Numbered from the stretch's first letter, positions 8,393 through 18,307 are shown. The stretch is DNA of 64,000 bases from Ascidiimonas aurantiaca (GCF_037646345.1 NZ_JBBEWR010000002.1:420129-484128); one strand, 5' to 3'. Notes: generated by a model not told the origin, from the letters alone. Numbers and translations are program-made.

Positions 8393-9730
8393 ATGGAGTT
8401 AAAGAAAAAAGTTGCTTTTTATACGTTGGGTTGTAAACTTAACTTTTCAGAAACCTCTACCATTGCCAGAAATTTTGAAAATGAAGGTTTTGACAGGGTA
8501 GATTTTACCTCCCGGGCAGATATCTATGTGATCAATACCTGTTCGGTAACAGAAAATGCAGATAAACAATTCAAACAGATAGTGCGTAAAGCATTATCTG
8601 CTAACCCAAAAGCTTTTATAGCTGCAGTAGGCTGCTATGCACAATTAAAACCAGAAGAACTGGCCTCGGTAGATGGGGTTGATCTGGTATTGGGTGCTAC
8701 AGAAAAGTTTAAATTGACCGATTATGTAAATGATCTTTCAAAAAATGAGTTTGGAGAAGTACATTCATGTGAAATAGCAGAAGCCGATTTTTACGTGGGA
8801 AGCTATTCTTTTGGAGACCGAACACGTGCTTTCCTGAAAGTACAGGATGGTTGCGATTACAAATGTACCTATTGTACCATCCCCTTAGCAAGAGGAATAT
8901 CCCGAAGCGATACCCTGGAGAATGTTTTGAAAAATGCCGGGGAAATATCAGAAAAAGGTATAAAAGAAATAGTACTTACCGGAGTCAATATAGGGGATTA
9001 TGGTAAAGGAGAATTTGGGAATAAGAAGCACGAACATACTTTTTACGAGCTGGTGCGTGCGCTGGATAATGTAAAAGGAATAGAGCGATTACGCATTTCT
9101 TCCATCGAGCCAAACCTTCTTAAGAATGAGACGATTGATTTTGTGGCTTCCAGCAGGTGTTTTGTGCCTCATTTCCATATTCCGTTGCAAAGTGGGAGCA
9201 ATGCTGTTTTAAAACGTATGCGCCGAAGGTATCTTAGGGAGCTCTACGAAGATCGTGTTACACGAATAAAAAAAGTAATGCCCCATGCCTGTATTGGAGT
9301 AGATGTGATTGTTGGGTTTCCCGGAGAAACTGATGAGCATTTTCTGGAAACGTATCAATTTCTTAATGAATTGGATATTGCCTATTTGCATGTGTTTACC
9401 TATTCTGAGCGGGATAATACTCTGGCGGTTGAGATGGATGGGGTGGTACCCGGCCAGGTAAGATCCAAGAGAAGTAAAATGCTTAGAGGGCTCTCCGTTA
9501 AAAAGCGCAGAGCTTTTTACGAAAGCCAGTTGGGCAGTGAAAGAACCGTTCTGTTTGAAGGTGAAAACAAAAAAGGGTATATACATGGTTTTACAGATAA
9601 TTATGTAAAAGTAAAGGCTCCCTGGAATCCCGATTTAGTAAATACACTTCATGTAGTGAAACTAACAGATATTGATGAAGACGGATTGGTTCGTTTTGAT
9701 TTTGTAGAAGAGGCTATCCTGGCTTCATAG
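8393..9730 (+). CDS. mtaB: tRNA t6A37 methylthiotransferase MtaB
   Basis: A 445-residue radical-SAM enzyme that adds a methylthio group to t6A at position 37 of ANN-decoding tRNAs, giving ms2t6A. It has the N-terminal UPF0004 domain with its cysteines (YTLGCKLN, NTCSVTENAD, VGCYAQ) for one iron-sulfur cluster. The radical-SAM motif is CDYKCTYC at about 155-162. A C-terminal TRAM domain is present but weak. The YTLGCKLNFSE start and the overall length separate it from MiaB and RimO. It has its own promoter and a terminator 33 bases after its stop. Confidence 0.93.
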   Translation: MELKKKVAFYTLGCKLNFSETSTIARNFENEGFDRVDFTSRADIYVINTCSVTENADKQFKQIVRKALSANPKAFIAAVGCYAQLKPEELASVDGVDLVLGATEKFKLTDYVNDLSKNEFGEVHSCEIAEADFYVGSYSFGDRTRAFLKVQDGCDYKCTYCTIPLARGISRSDTLENVLKNAGEISEKGIKEIVLTGVNIGDYGKGEFGNKKHEHTFYELVRALDNVKGIERLRISSIEPNLLKNETIDFVASSRCFVPHFHIPLQSGSNAVLKRMRRRYLRELYEDRVTRIKKVMPHACIGVDVIVGFPGETDEHFLETYQFLNELDIAYLHVFTYSERDNTLAVEMDGVVPGQVRSKRSKMLRGLSVKKRRAFYESQLGSERTVLFEGENKKGYIHGFTDNYVKVKAPWNPDLVNTLHVVKLTDIDEDGLVRFDFVEEAILAS

Positions 9731-9762
9731 CATCAATTGGTACCATACACCTAATAAAAAAT

Positions 9763-9789
9763 AACCTCCGGTAAAGGAGGTTGTTTTTT
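9763..9789 (+). terminator. Rho-independent terminator after mtaB
   Basis: A 7-bp stem AACCTCC / GGAGGTT with a six-base loop, then GTTTTTT. Confidence 0.85.
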
Positions 9790-9814
9790 GCTTGTGTATT
9801 GAGATTCAATAAGA

Positions 9815-10114
9815 TCAGATCCTAATACCTACCGGAAGTAATTCTTTGTATTGTTTATTACGTCTTAAAAAGCTGGCAATCTGGGGACTGGTAGGAACTA
9901 CACGAAGATTATTTTCTTCTATGTGATGTAGTACTGCTTTGATAAAAGATTCTCTGAATTCATCGTCTCTTATTTCTTCCGGAATGATGAGTTTTGTCAA
10001 GAAAATTTTACGCTCCTGTAATGAATACTCAATTTTTGCCAAATAATTCCCTACCTTGGTTTCAAACTGTCTCAAAAAAGTGTTGTCCTGAATCTGTAAT
10101 TCGATTGTCGTCAT
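9815..10114 (-). CDS. Small GNAT-like acetyltransferase-fold protein (YjdJ type)
   Basis: A 99-residue protein with the short GNAT-like fold of the YjdJ group: AKIEYSLQERKIFLTKLIIPEE, a helix beginning DDEFRESFIKAVLHHIEENN, then LRVVPTSPQIASFLRRN. The family is widespread, binds CoA in the few structures known, and has no settled substrate. It is a single gene with an AT-rich upstream region shared with the divergent hydrolase gene. Confidence 0.75.
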   Translation of the reverse strand: MTTIELQIQDNTFLRQFETKVGNYLAKIEYSLQERKIFLTKLIIPEEIRDDEFRESFIKAVLHHIEENNLRVVPTSPQIASFLRRNKQYKELLPVGIRI

Positions 10115-10322
10115 AAGCTGTAAAACGTTGAATTTTAAAAGTTAAATGCTTTGATCATCAAACAGTAACCTATTTTAGGTCAACTCTTCTGCCTGATAAC
10201 AATATTTTTCATGATTTAATAATGTTGAATTCTATAAAATGTAGAAGAAATTCATATTTTTGATAATGCAAATTTACAAAAAAATATTATAACTTCCTCT
10301 TTTACAATTGTTAAAGCGGGCT

Positions 10323-10988
10323 ATGAAAGAAAAAAAAATTCATGTGTATTTTATGCCCGGAATGGCGGCAAACTCTTCTATTTTTGAACACATACAATTG
10401 CCAGACCATACTTTTGAAATTCATTTGTTAACCTGGAAAGTTCCTTATAAAAGGGAAAGTTTAAGTGAGTACGCTATTCGCATGGCTCAGGACATCAGAC
10501 ATGCAAACCCTGTGTTGGTGGGGGTTTCTTTTGGTGGTATCCTGGTACAGGAAATATCAAAACACTTACTTGTACGAAAAGTGATCGTTATCTCCAGCGT
10601 TAAAACCAAGTATGAATTACCCAGGCGAATGATCTTTGCCCGTTATACCAAAGTACATAAGTTATTACCTACAGGACTCGTTAATAATGTAGAATTGCTT
10701 TCCAAATATGCGTTTGGAGAAGTAGTATCTAAAAGGTTAGAGCTTTATGAGAAGTACCTTTCGATAAGAGATAAATACTATTTAGACTGGTCTATAGATC
10801 AAATTGTACACTGGTCCCAGGAAAAACCTCCAAATAATGTTATTCATATTCACGGCGATAAAGATGCGGTATTCCCTTCCATACACATTAAAAACTACAT
10901 TAAAGTACCGGATGGCACTCATATTATGATCATTAACAGGTATAAATGGTTTAATGAACATCTTCCTCAAATAATTTTAACTGATTGA
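10323..10988 (+). CDS. Alpha/beta hydrolase
   Basis: A 221-residue cytoplasmic alpha/beta-hydrolase-fold protein. The nucleophile elbow is GVSFGGILVQE (Ser in G-x-S-x-G), and the C-terminal GTHIMIINRY supplies the catalytic His. A likely acid lies in HIHGDKDAVFP. I start it at the ATG at 10323 rather than the in-frame TTG at 10308, because family members begin directly with the first beta strand (KIHVYFMPGM). The start region contains an in-frame A9 tract (10330-10338) that does not disturb the frame. The substrate is unknown. The next gene encodes a lytic transglycosylase. Confidence 0.8.
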   Translation: MKEKKIHVYFMPGMAANSSIFEHIQLPDHTFEIHLLTWKVPYKRESLSEYAIRMAQDIRHANPVLVGVSFGGILVQEISKHLLVRKVIVISSVKTKYELPRRMIFARYTKVHKLLPTGLVNNVELLSKYAFGEVVSKRLELYEKYLSIRDKYYLDWSIDQIVHWSQEKPPNNVIHIHGDKDAVFPSIHIKNYIKVPDGTHIMIINRYKWFNEHLPQIILTD

Positions 10989-11029
10989 AAAGCGTTATTT
11001 AGTATATTTATAGTGAAAAATATGTAATT

Positions 11030-11977
11030 ATGGGAAAAGTAAAGAATGGTTTTATGTGGATAGGCCTGCTTTTTACGGCAGCGCTACTTATTAACGCAGT
11101 ATTACCGGGAGAAGAGGGCACTGGCGTAACCTCTGTGGCAGACACCGAAAATAAGAATGATCCTTACAGTATTTCTGCGATTCCCATTCCTAAAGATATT
11201 CATTTTGCAGGAGAAAAAGTACCTGTTGAAGAACCCGATATTAAAGAGCGACTCGATAAAGAACTGCTGGTCAATACTTATTGGCAATCTAACGCATTAT
11301 TGCTTATTAAGCGTTCAAAAAAATATTTTCCCGTCATTGAGCCCATTCTTAAAGCAAATGGCATTCCCGAAGATTTTAAATATCTGGCCGTGGCAGAAAG
11401 TGGTTTGCAAAATGTAGTTTCCCCTGCCGGTGCTACCGGTTTCTGGCAGTTGATGAAAGCAACCGCCAGGGAGCATGGTTTAGAAGTAAACGAAAACGTA
11501 GATGAGCGATACCACCTTAAAAAATCAACAGAAGCCGCCTGCGAATATCTTAAACAGGCTAAAGAACGTTTCGGTAGCTGGACGTTAGCCGCTGCTGCGT
11601 ACAATGCCGGAAGAGCAGGAGTGCTGAACCAGCAGGGACGTCAAAAAGTAAACAATTATTATGATCTGCTACTGGGAGAAGAGACCGGGAGATATGTTTT
11701 TAGAATACTGGCTTTAAAAGAAATTCTTTCAGATCCTGATAAATACGGCTTCAAACTGGAAAAAGAAGATTATTACCAATGGATACCTACATATGAATTG
11801 GAGATCGATGAAGCAGTAGCAAATTTCGCTGACTTTTCTAAAAAGCACGGTATCAATTACAAAATACTCAAAATACACAACCCCTGGTTACGGGAAGCCT
11901 TTTTAGTAAACAATTCGCGTAAAAAATACGTGATAGAATTACCGCAAAAAGGACATTATAAAACAATCACCAAATGA
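11030..11977 (+). CDS. Lytic transglycosylase, SLT domain (MltD-like)
   Basis: A 315-residue murein hydrolase that cleaves the MurNAc-GlcNAc bond and leaves 1,6-anhydro-MurNAc ends. A signal anchor lies at about residues 5-25. The SLT domain spans about 105-215, with the catalytic Glu in VAESGLQN, followed by PAGATGFWQLM and the AAAAYNAGRAGV motif. No LysM repeat is present, unlike E. coli MltD. Its products are the substrates of the anhydro-MurNAc genes at 40.9-55.8 kb. Its stop overlaps the start of the cardiolipin synthase gene by four bases (ATGA), so the two are translationally coupled. A TATATTTA promoter box lies at 11003-11010. Confidence 0.9.
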   Translation: MGKVKNGFMWIGLLFTAALLINAVLPGEEGTGVTSVADTENKNDPYSISAIPIPKDIHFAGEKVPVEEPDIKERLDKELLVNTYWQSNALLLIKRSKKYFPVIEPILKANGIPEDFKYLAVAESGLQNVVSPAGATGFWQLMKATAREHGLEVNENVDERYHLKKSTEAACEYLKQAKERFGSWTLAAAAYNAGRAGVLNQQGRQKVNNYYDLLLGEETGRYVFRILALKEILSDPDKYGFKLEKEDYYQWIPTYELEIDEAVANFADFSKKHGINYKILKIHNPWLREAFLVNNSRKKYVIELPQKGHYKTITK

Positions 11978-13422
11978 CATGGGAGCTTGCACGAGATTAT
12001 CTCTGGCAATTCCTTATTATTCTTAATTATCTAATAGCCATTATTGCGGCAATAACCGTACTATTGGGTAATTTGAACCCTACCAAAACACTATCATATC
12101 TTATAGTGCTTATCGTATTTCCATTTATGGGAGTGATTTTTTATTATTTTTTCGGGCAGGAATATCGCAAAAACAAGCTATTCAAAAGGAAAAATGTACT
12201 AAACCAGACCGATATTAAACTCTGGGAAACCAAATTCAATCATAATAAAGCACGATTAGAAAAAGGACCTTTGAGTGACAAAATAAAACTCATAAGGCTG
12301 TTAAAAAGAAACAAATTATCCCCTTTAACATTTAAAAATAAAGTAGAGCTTCTTATTAACGGAAACCATAAATTTCAGCGTTTGTTTGAAGATATAACCA
12401 AAGCTACCCAAACCATTCATGTAGAATACTACATACTTGAAGACGATACTATTGGCTCCCAGTTAATAGACCTTTTATGCAGCAAAGCAGAGGAAGGTGT
12501 AGAAGTGCGGCTAAGCTATGATTATGTAGGGAGCAGAGTATCTGCCAAAAGCAGAAGGAAGCTAAGACGCAGCGGTGTGGAATTTCACCCGTTCATGCCG
12601 GTATATTTCCCAAAATTTACTAGTAAACTCAATCATCGTAACCATCGTAAAATAGTTGTAATAGACGGTAAAATAGGGTATATGGGAGGCATTAACATCT
12701 CAGACCGTTATGTGAATAGTGAAAACAATATGTATTGGAGAGATACACATTTACGGCTGGAGGGAGAATCAGTAAGTGTATTGCAACTTCATTTTATGCT
12801 ACACTGGGACTTTGTAACACCTTACGATATTAATGTAGAATCGTATTTTTTTAATTCAAGCCCCGTATCGGAAAAAACAGCTGTACAGATCGCCGCCTGT
12901 GGGCCGGATACGGATTGGGCCAGTATTATGGAAGCTACTTTTACCGCTATTAATACCGCACAAAAGTATGTGTATATATGTACGCCTTATTTTATTCCTA
13001 ATGATGAGATCATCATGGCTCTGGTAGCCGGGGCAAGAAGTGGTATCGAAATAAAACTCATTATTCCCGAAGAATCAGATTCCTGGGGCGCAAAATATGC
13101 TACCTATGCCTTTGTAAAACCATTACTGGAAGCAGGTGTACAAGTATATCTCTATACCAAAGGGTTCATTCACGCCAAAGTGATGCTCGTAGATGATGTT
13201 TTTAGTACCATAGGGAGCGCAAATATGGATAACAGAAGTTTCAATATTAACTTCGAGATCAATGCACTTATCTACGATGAAGAATTTACTGCCAAAGTAC
13301 TTGAGTCTTTCAATGAAGATTTAACCAACAGCAGGCAGATAACACTTGAAGAATGGAATAATCGCGGAATAGTACAACAGTTAAAAGAAGGATTTTGTCG
13401 CTTGTGGGCTCCTTTGCTGTAG
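11974..13422 (+). CDS. cls: Cardiolipin synthase
   Basis: A 482-residue membrane phospholipase-D superfamily enzyme that joins two phosphatidylglycerols into cardiolipin. Two N-terminal membrane spans (about 10-32 and 40-60) are followed by two HKD motifs: HRNHRKIVVIDGKIGYMGG and HAKVMLVDDVFSTIGSAN. All catalytic residues are present and the length is the usual 480. It is translationally coupled to the upstream transglycosylase gene, linking membrane-lipid and wall turnover. Confidence 0.93.
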   Translation: MTWELARDYLWQFLIILNYLIAIIAAITVLLGNLNPTKTLSYLIVLIVFPFMGVIFYYFFGQEYRKNKLFKRKNVLNQTDIKLWETKFNHNKARLEKGPLSDKIKLIRLLKRNKLSPLTFKNKVELLINGNHKFQRLFEDITKATQTIHVEYYILEDDTIGSQLIDLLCSKAEEGVEVRLSYDYVGSRVSAKSRRKLRRSGVEFHPFMPVYFPKFTSKLNHRNHRKIVVIDGKIGYMGGINISDRYVNSENNMYWRDTHLRLEGESVSVLQLHFMLHWDFVTPYDINVESYFFNSSPVSEKTAVQIAACGPDTDWASIMEATFTAINTAQKYVYICTPYFIPNDEIIMALVAGARSGIEIKLIIPEESDSWGAKYATYAFVKPLLEAGVQVYLYTKGFIHAKVMLVDDVFSTIGSANMDNRSFNINFEINALIYDEEFTAKVLESFNEDLTNSRQITLEEWNNRGIVQQLKEGFCRLWAPLL

Positions 13423-13448
13423 TGGTAACCCTAGAAAACAAAAAAGGT

Positions 13449-13964
13449 TTATATCTTTTTCATTTGTTGTTGCATCATCTTGATCTGATCGGATAGCATT
13501 TTTTGTTTATCCAGTTTTTTTGCTTCATTAAGTAAATTGGTAGCTTCTCTTTTTCTTCTTTTTTGCATAGCGATTCCTGCAAGGCTCAATTTAGCCATAG
13601 CAACATCGTAACTCATAGAAAGCCCCAGCTTAAGCGCTTTTTTAAAGTACTTTTCTGCTTCCGTGAGATTTTTTTGAGAAGACATAATTCCGTGAAGATA
13701 GTAATAATAGCCCTGTTGCTTTTTGATAAGGGAAGTCTCAGGGTTCTTAATTCTGTTCAGCCATTTTTGTGTACCCTCAAAATCCTGTTTTCGCATTCTC
13801 AAAAATGCGAGAAGAATCAGTTCATTTCTGAAATACAGAAAAACAAAAATACCGGCCAGTAAAACGAGAAAAATACCGTTGCCAATAGATCCTTCTATAA
13901 ATTGCCATACCGCGGTACCTAAAATAATTGTGGCTATAATGAGTTTAATATTCTTATGAAACAT
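13449..13964 (-). CDS. Membrane protein with tetratricopeptide-like repeats
   Basis: A 171-residue protein. Two hydrophobic segments (about 8-24 and 29-46) are followed by helical repeats resembling TPRs (GYYYYLHGIMSSQKNLTEAEK, MAKLSLAGIAMQKRRKREA) and a basic, Gln/Met-rich tail. It probably acts as a membrane-bound scaffold. Its start is two bases from the stop of the secreted DUF6263-like gene upstream, so the two form an operon. Function unknown. Confidence 0.75.
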   Translation of the reverse strand: MFHKNIKLIIATIILGTAVWQFIEGSIGNGIFLVLLAGIFVFLYFRNELILLAFLRMRKQDFEGTQKWLNRIKNPETSLIKKQQGYYYYLHGIMSSQKNLTEAEKYFKKALKLGLSMSYDVAMAKLSLAGIAMQKRRKREATNLLNEAKKLDKQKMLSDQIKMMQQQMKKI

Positions 13965-13966
13965 AC

Positions 13967-14845
13967 TTATTGGATAAGATTATAGGTTATTCTGGATTTT
14001 ATGGTTGTGGGGATTTTAAAAGCTCCGTTCTCATCAAATTTTGAATGTCCTTTGGCAGTTCCTTCAATAATGAGCTCTTTTAAAAAGCCATTATAAGGGT
14101 TTACCTTAAGCCAGACTTTTTGTTCTCCGTTAAGTGCCATATCAACCCCGTTTTGATGGGTGTGAATGTTTACTTTACCATATCCCTGCATCATGGCTGT
14201 TTGCGGGTTTAACCCCGTAAGTTTCCAAGTGTTTTCTGCTTTAAAATTACCTGAAGAATAGGTGAGCCAGCTTTCATTGAGTTTGACATCTTTATCAGGA
14301 TAAAAATAGGTCATTTGCTCATAGCTTTGAGAAAGGGCTTTGGCCCCGAATTCATTTTCAAGAGCAGCCCGCATAAGTTCACGGGTAAACTCGTCTTCTA
14401 TAGAAGCTTTTTGCAACATATGCTCAATAAGTTCTTCACACCCTTTAACCTCGGTAATGGTGCCGTTTTTTTGAAGCGTTATTAGCAAAGGATATTTCAA
14501 AAGAGGTTTGTACATAGTATCCTCATCAGTCTCTGCCAATGCTTCAAAATGTACTAGGTCACCCATGAGGTTAGAATATAGATGGATGTTAAAATCAGTA
14601 AAAATTACCTGTAATTCATAGGTGTCCTGAAATACCTTTTGCACCGAGAATTTTAAGATCCCTTTGACATCACTGGTAATCGTTTGGTCAAGGCTGTCAA
14701 TTTCCTGGGCAATTTCCTGAACTACGTGTTGTTGTACAAAAAAAACATCACCTTTTTTCAGGTTATAACGCAATGAGACCTGGGCATTTGCCGCATAAAA
14801 GAAAGAGGTTGCCAGCAACAGCAGTCCAAGTCTTGAAAATTTCAT
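13967..14845 (-). CDS. Secreted DUF6263-like protein
   Basis: A 292-residue protein with a signal peptide ending at about residue 21 (AANAQ). The mature part begins SLRYNLKKGDVFFV and is predicted beta-rich, with a C-terminal SRITYNLIQ. This agrees with the DUF6263 family of Bacteroidota exported proteins, which lack a known function. It is followed directly by a TPR-like membrane protein. I base the family on general resemblance and not on a catalytic motif. Confidence 0.65.
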   Translation of the reverse strand: MKFSRLGLLLLATSFFYAANAQVSLRYNLKKGDVFFVQQHVVQEIAQEIDSLDQTITSDVKGILKFSVQKVFQDTYELQVIFTDFNIHLYSNLMGDLVHFEALAETDEDTMYKPLLKYPLLITLQKNGTITEVKGCEELIEHMLQKASIEDEFTRELMRAALENEFGAKALSQSYEQMTYFYPDKDVKLNESWLTYSSGNFKAENTWKLTGLNPQTAMMQGYGKVNIHTHQNGVDMALNGEQKVWLKVNPYNGFLKELIIEGTAKGHSKFDENGAFKIPTTIKSRITYNLIQ

Positions 14846-14909
14846 AAAAGTTACCTATATAAAGGGTGCAAAGGTAATAAAAACAAATGTAAATATTTTT
14901 ATAATTCGG

Positions 14910-14940
14910 TTTGTGAGTGTAAAAACTCTTCGTATATTTG
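14910..14940 (+). promoter_or_regulatory. Promoter of rpmH
   Basis: A textbook Bacteroidota promoter: TTTG at 14910-14913, a 19-base spacer, then TATATTTG at 14933-14940. The L34 start codon follows at 15014. Confidence 0.7.
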
Positions 14941-15013
14941 CGCCGCACTTTTGTAAAGGAATCTCGTGCCAGGAAGTAACAATATTTAAGCGTTTATTTT
15001 AAGATACTGAATA

Positions 15014-15172
15014 ATGAAAAGAACATATCAACCATCCAGAAGAAAACGAAGAAACAAGCACGGTTTTAGGGAAAGAATGGCATCGGTTAATGGAAGAAAA
15101 GTGCTTGCCAGAAGAAGAGCGAAAGGCAGAAAGAAATTATCGGTTTCTTCAGAGCCTAGACATAAAAAGTAA
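15014..15172 (+). CDS. rpmH: 50S ribosomal protein L34
   Basis: A very basic 52-residue protein with the universal start MKRTYQPSRRKRRNKHGF and the RMASVNGRKVLARRRAKGR core. It sits at the exit side of the large subunit. Flavobacterial L34 proteins usually have this length. The gene has its own strong promoter and terminator. In many other bacteria rpmH lies beside dnaA; here it precedes carB, so it does not mark the replication origin. Confidence 0.97.
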   Translation: MKRTYQPSRRKRRNKHGFRERMASVNGRKVLARRRAKGRKKLSVSSEPRHKK

Positions 15173-15197
15173 TGATTGTACTAATTATCAAAATATA

Positions 15198-15231
15198 AAA
15201 GGTGTTACTTTTGCAGGTAACACCTTTTTTG
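15198..15231 (+). terminator. Rho-independent terminator after rpmH
   Basis: An 11-bp perfect stem (AAAGGTGTTAC / GTAACACCTTT) with an eight-base loop, followed by T residues. Confidence 0.9.
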
Positions 15232-15276
15232 TATGGTAAAAAATAGCTAACTCATATATAAATATCTCTCATTGAA

Positions 15277-18132
15277 ATGCCCAAAAGAAAAGATCTCAAC
15301 TCCATTTTAATTATTGGTTCCGGTCCCATCATCATAGGTCAGGCTTGCGAATTTGATTATTCGGGTTCTCAATCTTTAAGGTCTTTGCGTGAAGATGGTA
15401 TTGAAACCATCCTTATTAACAGCAATCCAGCCACGATTATGACCGACCCGTCCATGGCCGATCATGTATATTTAAAACCTCTCACTACCCGATCTATTAT
15501 TGAAATTCTTAAAAAACATCCAACCATAGATGCAGTACTTCCAACCATGGGAGGGCAAACCGCACTTAACCTTTGCATCGAAGCCGATGAAAAGGGGATA
15601 TGGGAAGATTTTGGAGTTGAAATTATAGGAGTAGATATTGATGCTATCCATATCACCGAGGATCGGGAAAAGTTCAAAGAACTGCTCAAAACAATAGACA
15701 TACCGGTAGCTCCTGCCAAAATAGCGACCTCTTTTTTAAAAGGGAAAGAAATAGCTCAGGAATTTGGATTTCCACTGGTAATTCGCCCTTCATTTACGTT
15801 GGGAGGTACAGGTGCATCTTTCGTACATAGTAAAGAGGATTTTGAGAAGCTACTCACCCGCGGACTCGAAGCATCTCCCATACATGAAGTACTCATTGAT
15901 AAGGCACTTTTAGGATGGAAAGAGTATGAACTGGAGTTGTTACGGGACAAGAATGATAACGTAGTTATTATATGTACCATTGAGAATATGGACCCTATGG
16001 GAATACATACGGGAGACTCTATAACTGTAGCTCCGGCCATGACCCTTTCAGATACGGCTTATCAGCGCATGCGTGATATGGCCATAAAAATGATGCGTAG
16101 TATAGGAGATTTTGCCGGAGGGTGTAATGTTCAGTTTGCCGTGAGTCCCGATGAGAAAGAAGATATTATTGCCATAGAGATCAATCCCAGAGTGTCCCGG
16201 TCATCTGCTTTGGCCTCAAAAGCCTCCGGGTATCCTATTGCTAAAATAGCTACAAAGCTTGCCATTGGTTATACCCTGGATGAACTGGATAACCAGATTA
16301 CACAATCTACTTCTGCTCTGTTTGAACCCACACTGGATTATGTAATAGTTAAAATTCCTCGTTGGAATTTTGATAAGTTTGAAGGAGCAGACCGTACGCT
16401 GGGGCTTCAAATGAAATCGGTAGGAGAAGTTATGGGAATTGGCCGTTCATTTCAGGAGGCACTTCACAAAGCTACCCAATCACTAGAGATCAAACGAAAT
16501 GGTCTGGGAGCAGATGGAAAAGGCTATACAAATTACGATCAGATAATCGATAAACTCACATATGCCAGTTGGGACAGAGTGTTTGTAATTTATGATGCGA
16601 TACAGATAGGGATACCCCTTAGCAGAATACATGACATCACCAAAATCGATATGTGGTTCCTGAAACAATATGAAGAGCTACATCATCTCGAGAAAGAAAT
16701 AAGTACCTACCAAATAGAAAGTATTCCCAAAAACCTTATTCTGGAAGCAAAGCAAAAAGGTTTTGCCGACCGGCAAATTGCACATATGCTAGGCTGCTGG
16801 GAAAGTGAGGTTTACAAAAGAAGAGCAGCACTGGGAATACAAAGAGTATATAAACTGGTAGATACCTGTGCGGCCGAATTTAAAGCCCATACCCCTTATT
16901 ATTACTCTACTTTTGAAGATGTGATTAAGAATGCCGAAACAGGCGAGACCTATACCCATAATGAAAGTGAAGTAACCAACCGAAAAAAAATTGTAGTATT
17001 GGGGTCAGGACCTAACAGGATTGGGCAGGGAATAGAATTTGACTATTGCTGTGTACACGGTGTACTTGCCGCCGCCGAGTGTGGTTATGAAACCATTATG
17101 ATTAACTGTAATCCCGAAACCGTTTCTACCGATTTTGACACGGCTGATAAGCTGTATTTTGAACCTGTGTTCTGGGAACATATTTACGATATAATAAATC
17201 ACGAAAAGCCAGAAGGAGTTATCGTGCAGTTGGGGGGGCAAACCGCTCTTAAACTGGCTGAAAAGCTCAATAAATACGGTATCAATATTATAGGTACCAG
17301 TTTTGAATCTCTTGACCTAGCAGAAGACAGAGGTAGCTTTTCAACACTACTCAAAGAAAATAATATTCCCTATCCCCGGTTTGGTGTAGCCGAAACTGCA
17401 GATCAGGCTTTAGAACTTGCTAAAGAACTCGATTTTCCTCTCCTGGTAAGACCTTCTTACGTTTTGGGCGGGCAGGGTATGAAAATTGTGATCAATGAAG
17501 AAGAACTGGAAGAACATGTAGTGGATCTGCTCAGGAAAATACCCAATAACAAACTGTTACTGGACCACTATCTGGACGGAGCCATTGAGGCTGAGGCAGA
17601 CGCTATTTGTGACGGAGAAGATGTATATATTATTGGGATCATGGAGCACATTGAACCCTGCGGGATACATTCGGGAGATTCTAATGCCACTTTACCACCA
17701 TTCAATTTAGGGGAGTTTGTGCTCCAGCAAATTAAAGATCATACCCGAAAAATCGCACTTGCTCTTAATACCGTAGGGCTCATCAATATTCAGTTTGCCA
17801 TTAAAGATGATATGGTGTATATTATTGAAGCAAACCCCAGAGCATCCCGTACTGTGCCTTTCATAGCCAAAGCTTATAAAGAGCCGTATGTAAATTATGC
17901 CACAAAAGTGATGTTGGGACATAAAAAGTTATCTGATTTTAACTTTAATCCTCAGCTAGAGGGTTACGCGATCAAACAACCCGTATTTTCATTTAATAAG
18001 TTCCCCAATGTAGATAAAAATCTCGGTCCGGAAATGAAAAGTACCGGAGAGAGTATTCTTTTTATAGATAGCCTTAAAGATGATGATTTTTACAATCTGT
18101 ATTCAAGACGAAAGATGTATCTAAGTAAATAA
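15277..18132 (+). CDS. carB: Carbamoyl-phosphate synthase, large subunit
   Basis: A 951-residue enzyme that makes carbamoyl phosphate from bicarbonate, ATP and ammonia (from CarA), for pyrimidine and arginine synthesis. Both ATP-grasp halves are complete: the first begins ILIIGSGPIIIGQACEFDYSG with RPSFTLGGTGA, and the second begins VLGSGPNRIGQGIEFDYCC with RPSYVLGGQGM. E. coli CarB is 1073 residues. The missing part is the C-terminal MGS-like allosteric domain that binds UMP and ornithine: the protein ends soon after EMKSTGESILF. This short form is what I would expect in Flavobacteriia. carA is not adjacent. Confidence 0.95.
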   Translation: MPKRKDLNSILIIGSGPIIIGQACEFDYSGSQSLRSLREDGIETILINSNPATIMTDPSMADHVYLKPLTTRSIIEILKKHPTIDAVLPTMGGQTALNLCIEADEKGIWEDFGVEIIGVDIDAIHITEDREKFKELLKTIDIPVAPAKIATSFLKGKEIAQEFGFPLVIRPSFTLGGTGASFVHSKEDFEKLLTRGLEASPIHEVLIDKALLGWKEYELELLRDKNDNVVIICTIENMDPMGIHTGDSITVAPAMTLSDTAYQRMRDMAIKMMRSIGDFAGGCNVQFAVSPDEKEDIIAIEINPRVSRSSALASKASGYPIAKIATKLAIGYTLDELDNQITQSTSALFEPTLDYVIVKIPRWNFDKFEGADRTLGLQMKSVGEVMGIGRSFQEALHKATQSLEIKRNGLGADGKGYTNYDQIIDKLTYASWDRVFVIYDAIQIGIPLSRIHDITKIDMWFLKQYEELHHLEKEISTYQIESIPKNLILEAKQKGFADRQIAHMLGCWESEVYKRRAALGIQRVYKLVDTCAAEFKAHTPYYYSTFEDVIKNAETGETYTHNESEVTNRKKIVVLGSGPNRIGQGIEFDYCCVHGVLAAAECGYETIMINCNPETVSTDFDTADKLYFEPVFWEHIYDIINHEKPEGVIVQLGGQTALKLAEKLNKYGINIIGTSFESLDLAEDRGSFSTLLKENNIPYPRFGVAETADQALELAKELDFPLLVRPSYVLGGQGMKIVINEEELEEHVVDLLRKIPNNKLLLDHYLDGAIEAEADAICDGEDVYIIGIMEHIEPCGIHSGDSNATLPPFNLGEFVLQQIKDHTRKIALALNTVGLINIQFAIKDDMVYIIEANPRASRTVPFIAKAYKEPYVNYATKVMLGHKKLSDFNFNPQLEGYAIKQPVFSFNKFPNVDKNLGPEMKSTGESILFIDSLKDDDFYNLYSRRKMYLSK

Positions 18133-18191
18133 CCATAAATTTTGTTGGTATTACGATTACCTTTAGTATTGAATTAGAAATCTTAAAAATA

Positions 18192-18217
18192 AAGCCTGTG
18201 CATGCGTGCAGGCTTTT
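18192..18217 (+). terminator. Rho-independent terminator after carB
   Basis: Stem AAGCCTG / CAGGCTT with a ten-base loop, followed by TTCATTTTTT. Confidence 0.7.
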
Positions 18218-18307
18218 CATTTTTTCAGGGTGTAAAAAGTTACTTTTAGTCTTTTGTTAACGATATAATTCATTGTTATTCCGTAATTTAGCAATAAATG
18301 ATTGTAT

